35,565 nt of DNA, taken from positions 1 through 35,565 of the forward strand of contig JAISJW010000019.1 in NCBI GenBank assembly GCA_031261175.1, written 5' to 3'. The translations under genes and the position numbers were made by a program. Source of the DNA: Lactobacillales bacterium (GTDB lineage Bacteria > Bacillota > Bacilli > Lactobacillales > Streptococcaceae). Positions 17,482 through 25,638 of the stretch are shown in pieces. Every line of letters starts with the position of its first letter. Positions within the stretch are counted from its first letter, which is position 1. The notes under the pieces are model-generated. The model had not been told where the DNA came from. It saw only the letters and a list, made by a program, of their open reading frames with translations, and did no database searches.

Positions 17482-17751
17482 ATGGCATTGACTGATGAGA
17501 CTATGCGTTTTGATTTTACTGAAAATAATAAAGCAGAGATCCGCGAAACTTTGAAGACTGTTTATCGTTCTTTGGAGGAAAAGGGCTACAACCCGATTAA
17601 CCAAATCGTTGGTTATCTATTGAGTGGCGACCCTGCTTATATTCCACGTTATCAAGATGCACGTAACTTGATTCGCCACTTTGAACGTGACGAAATTATG
17701 GAAGAGCTAGTTAAAGTTTATTTAGCTACTCATGGTATCGAAGGTAAATAA
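17482..17751 (+). CDS. ireB: IreB/ReoM family regulatory phosphoprotein (UPF0297)
   Basis: A small cytosolic protein of 89 residues. Homologues (IreB in Enterococcus, ReoM in Listeria) are phosphorylated by the PASTA kinase and control ClpCP-dependent turnover of MurA, so tuning peptidoglycan synthesis and cephalosporin tolerance. The conserved core [20 protein letters not shown] and the phospho-acceptor Thr7 in DETMRF are present. AAGGAGAGG precedes the ATG. In many Firmicutes it heads an operon with ruvX and a DUF1292 gene; here it stands alone between its own promoter and terminator. Confidence 0.92.
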   Translation: MALTDETMRFDFTENNKAEIRETLKTVYRSLEEKGYNPINQIVGYLLSGDPAYIPRYQDARNLIRHFERDEIMEELVKVYLATHGIEGK

Positions 17752-17772
17752 TTCATACCGCCTTTTAAAATT

Positions 17773-17798
17773 GTCGCTAGGAAGCTAGCGGCTTTTTT
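17773..17798 (+). terminator. Rho-independent terminator after ireB
   Basis: GTCGCTAG pairs with CTAGCGGC over GAAG, followed by TTTTTT. Confidence 0.9.
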
Positions 17799-17823
17799 GC
17801 TACTATTTAGGAAAGAGGTTTTT

Positions 17824-18927
17824 ATGAGAGTTTTAGTAAGTGGAGGCGGCACGGGTGGACACATCTACCCGGCGTTGGCCTTCTTGAGATACGTAAAATC
17901 GGTGGAGCCGGCAAGTGAGTTCCTCTTCGTCGGAACGACGCGCGGCTTGGAGAGTCGCATCGTCCCGGCCGAGGGCATCGACTTCGCGCCCGTCGAGATC
18001 CAGGGCATCCGCCGGTCGCTTTCGCCGGCGAACCTGAAAACAGCGTGGCTGTTTTTGAAGGGCTTAGGCAAGTCAAAACAAATTCTGCGCGACTTCAAAC
18101 CGGATGTCGTGTTAGGAACTGGTGGCTACGTGGCTGGACCGGTCGTTTATGAAGCAACTAAATTAGGGATTCCAACGGTTATTCACGAACAAAATTCGTT
18201 TCCAGGAGTTTCTAATAAATTTGTCAAAAACAAGGTGGATTTAGTGTTCACCGCTTTTCCTGAAGCTGAAAAATTCTTTAAACCAGGAACCGTTCAACTT
18301 GTGGGAAATCCGCGTGGGGAAGAGGTTGCTAATGTCGCTATTGATGATTCAGTTTTGAGTGCTTATGGGTTAGATCCGGCGAAGAAAACGGTCGTTATTT
18401 TTGGTGGTTCTAGGGGGTCGCTTACGATTAACGAAAGCGTAATTGATGCGTTGGGTCATTTCGAACAGGTTGACTACCAAATTTTATACGCTTGTGGCGA
18501 AATTTATTGGGAAGATTACAAAGAAATTTTTGCTAAATACGAAGATGTTCCGAATATAAAAATAGTTAAATATATTTCGAATATGCCAGAAGTTTTGAAG
18601 AATTCTGACCTTGTGGTTGGGCGTGCGGGAGCGACTTCAATTGCCGAAATTACGGCTCTTGGTCTGCCGGCGATTCTGATTCCGTCGCCGAATGTGACGG
18701 CTGATCACCAGACGAAAAATGCGATGAGCTTAGTCAATGCGGGCGCTGCGAAGATGATTACGGATGCTGAGAGCAACGGCGTTATCTTGGGTGAGACGAT
18801 TGATGAGATTATCGACCACGATGATGTTTTGGCTGCGATGAGTGAGGCGAGTTTCAAGATTGGGATTCGGGATACGTCGCAGCGGATGTATAAAGAAATA
18901 AAGGCGCTGATCAATGAAAAAAATTAA
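17824..18927 (+). CDS. murG: UDP-GlcNAc:undecaprenyl-PP-MurNAc-pentapeptide GlcNAc transferase (MurG)
   Basis: Membrane-associated GT-B glycosyltransferase that converts lipid I to lipid II. N-terminal glycine-rich GGGTGGHIYPALA, HEQNSFPG, a second glycine loop GGSRGSLTINE and the donor-binding GRAGATSIAEI near the C-terminus are visible; 367 residues is normal. ATG 17824 is chosen because GAAAGAGG ends 5 nt upstream; an in-frame ATG at 17797 falls in the terminator. Its stop overlaps tyrA by 14 nt. MurG is normally in the dcw cluster; here it leads aromatic-acid genes. Confidence 0.95.
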   Translation: MRVLVSGGGTGGHIYPALAFLRYVKSVEPASEFLFVGTTRGLESRIVPAEGIDFAPVEIQGIRRSLSPANLKTAWLFLKGLGKSKQILRDFKPDVVLGTGGYVAGPVVYEATKLGIPTVIHEQNSFPGVSNKFVKNKVDLVFTAFPEAEKFFKPGTVQLVGNPRGEEVANVAIDDSVLSAYGLDPAKKTVVIFGGSRGSLTINESVIDALGHFEQVDYQILYACGEIYWEDYKEIFAKYEDVPNIKIVKYISNMPEVLKNSDLVVGRAGATSIAEITALGLPAILIPSPNVTADHQTKNAMSLVNAGAAKMITDAESNGVILGETIDEIIDHDDVLAAMSEASFKIGIRDTSQRMYKEIKALINEKN

Positions 18928-19945
18928 AATCATCGGAATGGGTTTGATCGGCGGCTCATTGGCTCTCGCAATAAAAAAAGCCCATCCGAACTATTTGGTT
19001 TACGCAAGCGACCTCGATGAGCGAAATTTAGTTTTAGCGCGCGAAATGGCGGCAATTGACGGCGTCGATTTAGACGACGCCGAAGCGGATGTCATTATTG
19101 TGGCGACGCCGGTTAAAACGGCTGAGTTGATATTAGCTAGTTTGCGAACGGATGCTTTGGTGACGGATGTTTGTTCGACTAAGGTGAGTTTAGCTAAGGC
19201 GGCTTCGCACCTGCCTAATTATGTCGGAAGTCATCCGATGGCGGGGAGCGAGAAGGCAGGAATGCTCGCGGCTCGCGTTGATTTGTTTGAGAATGCGCGG
19301 TTTGTTTTAACGCGAGATAGCGAAGAGTTGCGCGATTTATATTCAGCTACTAATGCCAATTTTTCGGTGATGGATGCTGAAACTCACGATGATATCACGT
19401 CGCAAGTTTCACATCTTCCACAAATTATTGCGACGACTTTGGTCAATAGCGAGCGTGATTATGATGCTATACAACCGTTGAGTCGTGAACTGATCGCTGG
19501 TGGTTTTCGCGATATGACCCGGATTGCATCGAGCGATGTTGACATGTGGGTTGATATTTTGAAGACTAATCGCGATAATGTTGTGGAAAAGATTTCGCGT
19601 TTTCAGGCGCGGCTTGAGCAGATTAAGGTAGCCGTGATCGATGGTAACGAAGCGAAAGTTCGCGATTTGTTTGTGGCGAGCAAAGTTTTTCGCGACACAA
19701 TCGCGAAGTCGACTGGAGCGATTCAAGGCTTTTATGACCTTTATTTGGGGATTCCCGATGAAGCTGGGTCACTTGCCAAGGTTGTTGCGATTTTAGCGAA
19801 GCACGAGATTTCGCTGATCAATATTCAGATTTTAGAAACGCGAACGGACGTTAATGGCGTGCTGCAGGTGAGTTTCCGCAATGAGCGCGAACGCGAGCGG
19901 GCGCGGGATGTTTTGAGCGAATATAATGTGATAGAGGAAAATTAG
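18914..19945 (+). CDS. tyrA: Prephenate dehydrogenase with C-terminal ACT domain
   Basis: NAD-dependent conversion of prephenate to 4-hydroxyphenylpyruvate in tyrosine synthesis. Residues 1-30 hold the Rossmann motif GMGLIGGS; SHPMAGSEKAGM is the substrate-site His region. Residues about 270-343 form an ACT domain (SLAKVVAILAKHEISLINIQ), the expected tyrosine-feedback module. It overlaps murG by 14 nt and abuts aroA with no gap, so the three are almost certainly cotranscribed and translationally coupled. Confidence 0.93.
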   Translation: MKKIKIIGMGLIGGSLALAIKKAHPNYLVYASDLDERNLVLAREMAAIDGVDLDDAEADVIIVATPVKTAELILASLRTDALVTDVCSTKVSLAKAASHLPNYVGSHPMAGSEKAGMLAARVDLFENARFVLTRDSEELRDLYSATNANFSVMDAETHDDITSQVSHLPQIIATTLVNSERDYDAIQPLSRELIAGGFRDMTRIASSDVDMWVDILKTNRDNVVEKISRFQARLEQIKVAVIDGNEAKVRDLFVASKVFRDTIAKSTGAIQGFYDLYLGIPDEAGSLAKVVAILAKHEISLINIQILETRTDVNGVLQVSFRNERERERARDVLSEYNVIEEN

Positions 19946-21244
19946 ATGAAATTAAAAATTAATTCTTCGGGGCTGCGCGGCGAGTTGACTGTGCCGGCGG
20001 ATAAGAGTATCAGCCATCGCTCGATTATGTTCGGGTCGATTGCGCACGGAAAAACGACGATTAAGAATTTTTTGCGGGCAGAGGACTGCTTGTCGACACT
20101 TGCGTGTTTCCGGCAATTGGGCGTTGAAATCGAGGATGATGGTGAAGTGATTACGGTTCACGGTCAAGGGTTCGAACATTTAGTGCCACCTTTTGAACCT
20201 TTAGATGCTGGCAATTCAGGGACGACAGTTCGTTTGATGAGCGGGATTTTAGCGACGTTAGATGGTTTGTCGACAGATGTCATCGGAGATGCTTCTTTGA
20301 GCAAGCGTCCGATGTTGAGGATTAAAACGCCTTTGGAATTGATGGGTGCTAGCGTTAGTGGGCAGGGTGAAAAGATTACGCTGCCGATTACGGTTAAAGG
20401 TACCAAATTAAAAGCTATTCATTATGATATGCCAGTTGCTTCGGCGCAGGTGAAATCGGCGATTTTACTTGCCGGGCTGAATACGCCGGGTGAGACGAGC
20501 GTTCGCGAGGACGCGATTAGCCGTAACCACACCGAAGAGATGATTAATTATTTCGGAGGTCATTGCGAGAGCGTGAAGGGACATTCGAGTGTGATTGGGC
20601 CGCAACGACTTGAAGGGCGTGATATCACGGTGCCGGGCGATATTTCGAGTGCGGCGTTTTGGATTGTCGCGGGCTTAATCGTGCCGGGTAGTGAAATTAT
20701 TTTGCGCAATGTTGGAATTAACGAGACGCGCACAGGAATAATTGATGTTGTAAAGGCGATGGGTGGCGATATTAAAGTTATCCCGGATAACGAGCTGACG
20801 GCGACGATTGTTGTGCGTTACAGTGACTTGAACGAAACGGTCATCGAAGGTGAAATTATTCCGCGCTTGATCGATGAACTGCCAGTAATCGCGCTTTTGG
20901 CGACTCAGGCTAAGGGTGATACGATGATTCGCGATGCGCACGAGTTGCGCGTTAAGGAAACCGACCGGATTACCGCAGTCGCGACGGAACTTCGCAAACT
21001 AGGTGCTTCGATTGATGAAACCGAAGACGGAATGATTATTCACGGGAAAACTCGTTTGAATCCGGTTGCGGACGGCGTGACAGAGCTTACAACTTACCAC
21101 GATCACCGCATTGGAATGATGAATGCCATCGCAGCGCTCTTGGTTGACTCTGGAAAAGTCGAATTGACGGGTGAAGCAGCGATAAACATCTCGTATCCGA
21201 CGTTTTTCGACGATTTAGACGCAATTAATCACAGTATAATTTAA
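19946..21244 (+). CDS. aroA: 3-phosphoshikimate 1-carboxyvinyltransferase (EPSP synthase)
   Basis: Transfers enolpyruvate from PEP to shikimate-3-phosphate, the sixth shikimate-pathway step, and is related in fold to MurA. The PADKSISHRS, LDAGNSGTTVRLM, SAQVKSAILLAGL, RLIDELPVIA and KETDRI motifs are all present in a 432-residue protein. The GNSGTTVRL variant and the SAQVKSA motif resemble class II enzymes, which tend to be less glyphosate-sensitive; this is a sequence-pattern inference. ATG follows the tyrA TAG directly. Confidence 0.95.
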   Translation: MKLKINSSGLRGELTVPADKSISHRSIMFGSIAHGKTTIKNFLRAEDCLSTLACFRQLGVEIEDDGEVITVHGQGFEHLVPPFEPLDAGNSGTTVRLMSGILATLDGLSTDVIGDASLSKRPMLRIKTPLELMGASVSGQGEKITLPITVKGTKLKAIHYDMPVASAQVKSAILLAGLNTPGETSVREDAISRNHTEEMINYFGGHCESVKGHSSVIGPQRLEGRDITVPGDISSAAFWIVAGLIVPGSEIILRNVGINETRTGIIDVVKAMGGDIKVIPDNELTATIVVRYSDLNETVIEGEIIPRLIDELPVIALLATQAKGDTMIRDAHELRVKETDRITAVATELRKLGASIDETEDGMIIHGKTRLNPVADGVTELTTYHDHRIGMMNAIAALLVDSGKVELTGEAAINISYPTFFDDLDAINHSII

Positions 21245-21246
21245 AG

Positions 21247-21317
21247 TTATTCCCGAAAATGCGTATTTGGGACATTTCGAGGTCTGAATTGTCCCAAATC
21301 GGCAAAAAAAGGAATAA
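21247..21317. repeat. Nested inverted repeat E (71 nt) after aroA
   Basis: Outer TTATTCC (21247-21253) pairs with GGAATAA (21311-21317). Inner ATTTGGGACA (21265-21274) pairs with TGTCCCAAAT (21290-21299). The apex contains CATTTCGAG, also found in the arm of hairpin B. Confidence 0.7.
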
Positions 21318-21331
21318 TAAATTTTTACAAT

Positions 21332-21363
21332 TAAAAACCACGGCGATTAAGCTGTGGTTTTTA
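21332..21363. terminator. Bidirectional terminator between aroA and the HAD gene
   Basis: AAAAACCACGGC pairs with GCTGTGGTTTTT (one mismatch-type G-U) over GATTAA, giving U-runs on both strands. The right arm encodes the last residues of the HAD protein, whose stop codon lies in the loop. Confidence 0.85.
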
Positions 21364-22168
21364 GCATATATTCTTCGATGATGTAGGCTAGGCCGTCTTC
21401 AACGTTAGATGGAGCGATTAAGTCAGCGAAAGGTTTCAACTCGGGACGTGCGTTACCCATTGCGACACCTAGGCCGGCCCATTCGATCATGGAGCGGTCG
21501 TTTTCGCTGTCGCCTATTGCGATAACTTCGTCTTGCTTGATCCCTAATTTTTCAGCGACGGCCGCGACGGCGGTGCCTTTGCCGGCCGCGCGGTTGATGA
21601 ATTCGTAGAAGAAATCTTCCGTGCGCAGCGTCGTGAATTCCGTGTGAACCCATGCGGGCAATTGAGGAATCGAGGCGTCGACAACTGCTTCCTCGTCGAT
21701 CATCATGACTTTAATGATATCGATATGTTCGTCGGCGATAATCTCCTCAGGTGTGCGGTATTTAATTTGCAGACCAACGTGGAAACTTTCCCAAGTCGTA
21801 TACAGCGAAACGTCGCGATCGCTTGTGTACAAACCGTCAATCGCGTTGACGTGGAAGTGAGCACCAGTCGCGTGAACCGCTTCATACAACTTCAAATACT
21901 CATCCTTATTCATCCCGACTTTTTTCAGAATTTCGCCACCGACCGTTTGAACGAGCGATCCATTGTAGCAAATCACGAAATCTTCGGGCGCGTAATCAAG
22001 CTCTTTAAGTAAAGGAGAAACCCCTGGTAGTGGGCGTCCAGTCGCCAAAACAACATGCAATCCCGCTGCGCGTGCCGCGGCAATTGCCCGCTTCACCCGG
22101 GGTGTGACTTTTTTGTTGTCGTCGAAGAGTGTGCCGTCGAGGTCGACCGCGATTAATTTGTATGCCAT
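21347..22168 (-). CDS. Cof-type HAD-family sugar/nucleotide phosphatase (YidA-like)
   Basis: A cytosolic Mg-dependent phosphatase of the HAD superfamily, IIB cap class. Motif I DLDGTLFDD (Asp9 nucleophile, Asp11 acid/base), motif II ATGRP, motif III Lys in AAGKGTAVA and motif IV GDSENDRSMI are intact in 273 residues. Substrate cannot be predicted; such enzymes are usually broad sugar-phosphate or nucleotide phosphatases. GGAGG (complement of 22176-22180) is 7 nt from the start, and it is divergently arranged with mltG. Confidence 0.9.
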   Translation of the reverse strand: MAYKLIAVDLDGTLFDDNKKVTPRVKRAIAAARAAGLHVVLATGRPLPGVSPLLKELDYAPEDFVICYNGSLVQTVGGEILKKVGMNKDEYLKLYEAVHATGAHFHVNAIDGLYTSDRDVSLYTTWESFHVGLQIKYRTPEEIIADEHIDIIKVMMIDEEAVVDASIPQLPAWVHTEFTTLRTEDFFYEFINRAAGKGTAVAAVAEKLGIKQDEVIAIGDSENDRSMIEWAGLGVAMGNARPELKPFADLIAPSNVEDGLAYIIEEYMLKTTA

Positions 22169-22201
22169 TGACTTGCCTCCAAAGGTTATAAATGTAGATA
22201 T

Positions 22202-22207
22202 AGTATA
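22202..22207 (-). promoter_or_regulatory. -10 box for the HAD phosphatase
   Basis: TATACT on the - strand, about 34 nt upstream of the start codon. Its presumed -35 area overlaps the mltG promoter. Confidence 0.5.
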
Positions 22208-22229
22208 GCATAAACGGGGCGGATAGTGG

Positions 22230-22235
22230 TATAAT
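22230..22235 (+). promoter_or_regulatory. Extended -10 promoter for mltG-rimM
   Basis: AGTGG-TATAAT with TGG upstream; no good -35. AAGAGG precedes ATG 22265. Confidence 0.65.
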
Positions 22236-22264
22236 ATTAGCGTAAATTAAAAGAGGTTAATGAA

Positions 22265-23701
22265 ATGACTGAGGAAAATTACCGGACAAAGTTGATTACG
22301 ATCAACAACAATTTTAAGAATCATCAGGGCGAGGAAGATTTTTCGAGCGATACGCAGCTGATTGATTTGGTGGAAACGATTGACGACGAGACAGCGGATG
22401 GCTTGATCAGTCGCAACGAAGAAGCGATTAGACGGCGTGAGGAAGAAGAACGTCAGAAAGCTTTGAAGGCGCAGCGACTTGCCCGCCGGAAGAAGCGACG
22501 CCGTGAAACGTTCGAGGCGTTTAAAAATCGAAGACGAGAGGATAAGCGCGAGCTTAATGAAGAGCAGTTTATGAATAAATATAACAAGAAAAAATCGGGT
22601 GCGCAAAAAGCGATAATCGCTGTGGTCGGAGTGCTGCTAGTGCTAGTTGTGGCAGCTCTGGTGGGGCTTTATACCTACGATAATTCGCTGAAGGCGGCGG
22701 ATTTGAAGAACAACGAACCGGTGAGTTTTCTGGTTAGTGAGGGTGAATCGACGCCTGCGATTGCGAGCAATTTGCACCGTTTGGGGTTCATTAAAAATGC
22801 GACGGTGTTGCGGATTTACTTGAAATTGAATCCGAAGGCGGCTGGGGCTGGGTTCCAAGCCGGTTATCACACGCTGAGCCAGAGTATGAACGTTAAGGAA
22901 ATTATCGAAAATCTTGAGCAGCCCGGGAATGCGAAACCGACTGGGTTTGTGATTGGGAAGGTCGTGATTCCTGAGGGTGAAGGTATAGCGCAGATCGCTG
23001 ACGATATCACGCAAAACGTCAAAACTAAGGCTGGCGGAACAACTCCGTTTTCGAAGGATGAATTCTTAGCGTTGATGACGGATGACGCGTTTATCAAGAG
23101 CGAGCAGGAGAAATATCCGAAGCTTTTGGCTGGGGTTTTGGACAACAAGGACGTGCGCTATCCGCTCGAGGGCTACCTGTTTCCGGCGACTTACGACTAT
23201 TCGAAGGATATGACCGTTAAAGACTTGGTCGACGAGTTCCTTGAAACGATGAACAACCGCATGAGCGACTTCTACGACGAAATCGCGGCAAGTGGAAAGA
23301 CCGTTCACGAGATCTTAACGTTGGCAAGTTATGCCGAAAATGAAGCGATTACGACTGATGACCGCAAAACAATTGTAGGCGTATTCGAAAATCGGGTGGC
23401 TAAGGATATGCCTTTGCAGACTGATGTTTCAGTGTTGTATGCGATGGGGAAACATAAAGAAATCGTGACGAATGCGGATCTGAAAACTGATAATCCGTAT
23501 AACTTATATCTGTATAAAGGCTTAGGGCCTGGACCGGTCTGCTCGCCTTCTTTAGATGCGATCACGGCAGCGGTTGAGCCGGCAGTCAGCGACTACTTGT
23601 ATTTTGTCGCTGATATCGAAACTGGGAAGGTTTACTTCTCGACGAACTTTACGGATCACCAAAAACTTGCCAAAGAGCACGTTTACGACAAGCAGAAGTA
23701 G
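22265..23701 (+). CDS. mltG: Endolytic murein transglycosylase (MltG/YceG)
   Basis: Membrane-bound lytic transglycosylase that cleaves nascent glycan strands and sets their length. The 478 residues comprise a highly charged cytosolic region (1-110, with an Arg/Glu/Lys-rich stretch 55-100 likely helical), a transmembrane helix (about 116-137), a LysM-like part and the YceG catalytic domain. Catalytic Glu358 lies in LASYAENEA; LQTDVSVLYAMG and YNLYLYKGLGPGPVCSP are conserved signatures. The long basic cytosolic tail is typical of Lactobacillales-type MltG. rimM follows within 10 nt. Confidence 0.93.
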   Translation: MTEENYRTKLITINNNFKNHQGEEDFSSDTQLIDLVETIDDETADGLISRNEEAIRRREEEERQKALKAQRLARRKKRRRETFEAFKNRRREDKRELNEEQFMNKYNKKKSGAQKAIIAVVGVLLVLVVAALVGLYTYDNSLKAADLKNNEPVSFLVSEGESTPAIASNLHRLGFIKNATVLRIYLKLNPKAAGAGFQAGYHTLSQSMNVKEIIENLEQPGNAKPTGFVIGKVVIPEGEGIAQIADDITQNVKTKAGGTTPFSKDEFLALMTDDAFIKSEQEKYPKLLAGVLDNKDVRYPLEGYLFPATYDYSKDMTVKDLVDEFLETMNNRMSDFYDEIAASGKTVHEILTLASYAENEAITTDDRKTIVGVFENRVAKDMPLQTDVSVLYAMGKHKEIVTNADLKTDNPYNLYLYKGLGPGPVCSPSLDAITAAVEPAVSDYLYFVADIETGKVYFSTNFTDHQKLAKEHVYDKQK

Positions 23702-23710
23702 GGGTTTGAA

Positions 23711-24259
23711 GTGGTTAAAATTATAAGCAAGAATTCGGATGATTTCGAGTTCATCGAGACTGGCCGCGTCGTCAAGACGCAGGGGTTGCGCGGCGAGGTT
23801 CGCGTGCACAGCTCGACGGACTTCCCGGAGATCCGCTACGCGGTGGGCAATTCACTGAAACTGTTCCGCGATGGCAAACCTACTTTGGATGTAGTTGTTC
23901 GAAGCTATCGTCGTCAAAAGAACTTAGATATCGTCGGGTTCGCGGGTTATGATTCGATAAACAACGTCGAAGAATTTGTCGGGGGCGCCTTGAAGATTGC
24001 TAAGAGTGATCAGCACGAACTAGACGATGACGAGTTTTACTATCACGAAATCGTCGGCTTGAAAATTGTCGATGAAGAGAGTGGCGAGTTGCTCGGCACG
24101 GTTTCGGATGTGATGAACTTAGGTTCTAACGATGTCTGGACGGTTAAGCGCCGCGGTGCCAAAGATTTTATGCTACCGTTCATCGAATCGGTTGTTAAAA
24201 AAGTAGATGTAAAAAAGGGTGAGGCTCTGGTCGAAATCCCTGAAGGTTTAATTGATTAA
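23711..24259 (+). CDS. rimM: 16S rRNA processing protein RimM
   Basis: Assists maturation of the 30S subunit head, binding ribosomal protein S19. It has an N-terminal beta-barrel (GRVVKTQGLRGEVRVHS) and a C-terminal PRC-barrel (YYHEIVGLKIVDEESGELLG through DFMLPFIESVVKKVDV); 182 residues is usual. GTG start at 23711 follows AGGGG at 23700-23704. A terminator and hairpin D separate it from trmD, its usual immediate neighbour. Confidence 0.93.
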   Translation: MVKIISKNSDDFEFIETGRVVKTQGLRGEVRVHSSTDFPEIRYAVGNSLKLFRDGKPTLDVVVRSYRRQKNLDIVGFAGYDSINNVEEFVGGALKIAKSDQHELDDDEFYYHEIVGLKIVDEESGELLGTVSDVMNLGSNDVWTVKRRGAKDFMLPFIESVVKKVDVKKGEALVEIPEGLID

Positions 24260-24267
24260 TATAATCT

Positions 24268-24290
24268 AACTCCTCTTTTGAGGAGTTTTT
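24268..24290 (+). terminator. Rho-independent terminator after rimM
   Basis: AACTCCTC pairs with GAGGAGTT over a TTTT loop, followed by TTT. Confidence 0.85.
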
Positions 24291-24298
24291 AGTCCTAG

Positions 24299-24427
24299 TG
24301 ACTCCGAATGACCGTAAACTTTGGATTTCACCCTGTTTTTGGACGGTTTGAGTACATATAGATTTTATATGTACTCAAACTGTCCAAAAAAGGGCGTTTC
24401 TCACAAAAATAAGGGCATTTGGAGTCA
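24299..24427. repeat. Nested inverted repeat D (129 nt) between rimM and trmD
   Basis: Outer TGACTCCGAATG (24299-24310) pairs with CATTTGGAGTCA (24416-24427). The inner stem 24331-24360 with 24366-24394 is about 28 bp long with two mismatches and a 5-nt loop; its apex is GTACATATA/TATATGTAC. It ends 8 nt before the trmD ribosome binding site and could influence trmD expression. Confidence 0.85.
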
Positions 24428-24444
24428 GTCGTTTGGAGAAGAGA

Positions 24445-25638
24445 ATGAAAATAGATATTTTGACCCTGTTTCCAGGGATGTTTGACTCACTGCTAGGTGA
24501 ATCAATCGTGAAAAAAGCGCAAGAGCGGGAATTGCTTGAGATTAATACTCATGATTTCCGCGATTTCGCGAATGACAAACACAATAAAGTCGATGATTAT
24601 CCGTATGGTGGCGGCGCGGGAATGCTTTTGCAAGTCGGCCCGATTGACCGAACGCTGAAATCAATCGGTGGCGCGCCACACGTGGTCTTGCTAGATCCGA
24701 CAGGTCGTAAATTCGATCAAAAGGTAGCCGAGGAACTGGCCGAGGAAAAAGAATTGGTCTTAATCTGCGGGCATTACGAAGGTTACGACGAGCGCATCCG
24801 TGAACTAGTCGATGAAGAGGTTTCAATCGGCGACTTCGTTTTGACTGGCGGGGAGTTAGGCGCGGCGGTGATGATTGACGCGGTATCGCGTCTGATTCCG
24901 GGAGTGTTGGGAAATGAAGACAGTGCCGTGACGGATTCGCATTCTAGTGGGTTGCTTGAACATCCGCAATACACAAGACCGGAAGATTATGATGGCAAGT
25001 TAGTGCCCGAAGTCCTACTTAGCGGGAATCACGCGAAGATTAAAGAGTGGCAGACAAAAGAGTCGCTACGTAAAACATTGGAGCGTCGCCCTGAACTGCT
25101 AGAAAATTATAAATTCAACACGCTTGAAGAAAAGTTATATAACGAATTATTAGCGGAGCTTCCTAAGCCCGAAAAGGAACGCGAATTCGATAGCCCGGCT
25201 ATCCGCGAATTCTGGGCTGAACATTCGCCCGAACCTGATGCCGACTACATCGCTGAACCTTTCGGCGCGACGGGCCTTTGGCAAATCGTTTTAGAAGGTA
25301 AAAAAACAGCAACCTCTTCTCTTGAAATCCTATATAAATATGATGAAGTTCCGGAACCTTATGTCGGCAGCTACTACGTGACTTTGGACGACGAACTTAA
25401 CCCGGTTGCGATTACGCAGACGACCGAAGTTCGCAAATATAAATTCAAAGATGCCACGCCGGAAATCGGCTTGCTCGAAGGTGAAGGGGACTTGACCCTT
25501 AGCTACTGGCGCCGCGCACACAAAAACATTTTCCGCAAGTGGCTCAAAGAAGATTACGATTACAAATTCCACGACGATTTAGTCGTGGTCACTGAAATAT
25601 TTAAGGTGGTTTATGCTATACCAAACGTTCAAAAGTAA
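24445..25638 (+). CDS. trmD: tRNA (guanine37-N1)-methyltransferase TrmD fused to an ASCH domain
   Basis: Residues 1 to about 238 are a complete TrmD, the trefoil-knot enzyme that makes m1G37 in tRNAs and prevents frameshifting: [34 protein letters not shown] and [23 protein letters not shown] are intact. After a Pro/Glu linker, residues about 250-397 form a YhfF-like ASCH domain: [30 protein letters not shown] and the hallmark [15 protein letters not shown]. TrmD is normally about 240-250 residues; this is 397 with one continuous frame and no stop or shift at the junction. ATG 24445 follows GGAGAAGAG and gives the family N-terminus [10 protein letters not shown]. It overlaps mfd by 26 nt. Confidence 0.92.
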   Translation: MKIDILTLFPGMFDSLLGESIVKKAQERELLEINTHDFRDFANDKHNKVDDYPYGGGAGMLLQVGPIDRTLKSIGGAPHVVLLDPTGRKFDQKVAEELAEEKELVLICGHYEGYDERIRELVDEEVSIGDFVLTGGELGAAVMIDAVSRLIPGVLGNEDSAVTDSHSSGLLEHPQYTRPEDYDGKLVPEVLLSGNHAKIKEWQTKESLRKTLERRPELLENYKFNTLEEKLYNELLAELPKPEKEREFDSPAIREFWAEHSPEPDADYIAEPFGATGLWQIVLEGKKTATSSLEILYKYDEVPEPYVGSYYVTLDDELNPVAITQTTEVRKYKFKDATPEIGLLEGEGDLTLSYWRRAHKNIFRKWLKEDYDYKFHDDLVVVTEIFKVVYAIPNVQK

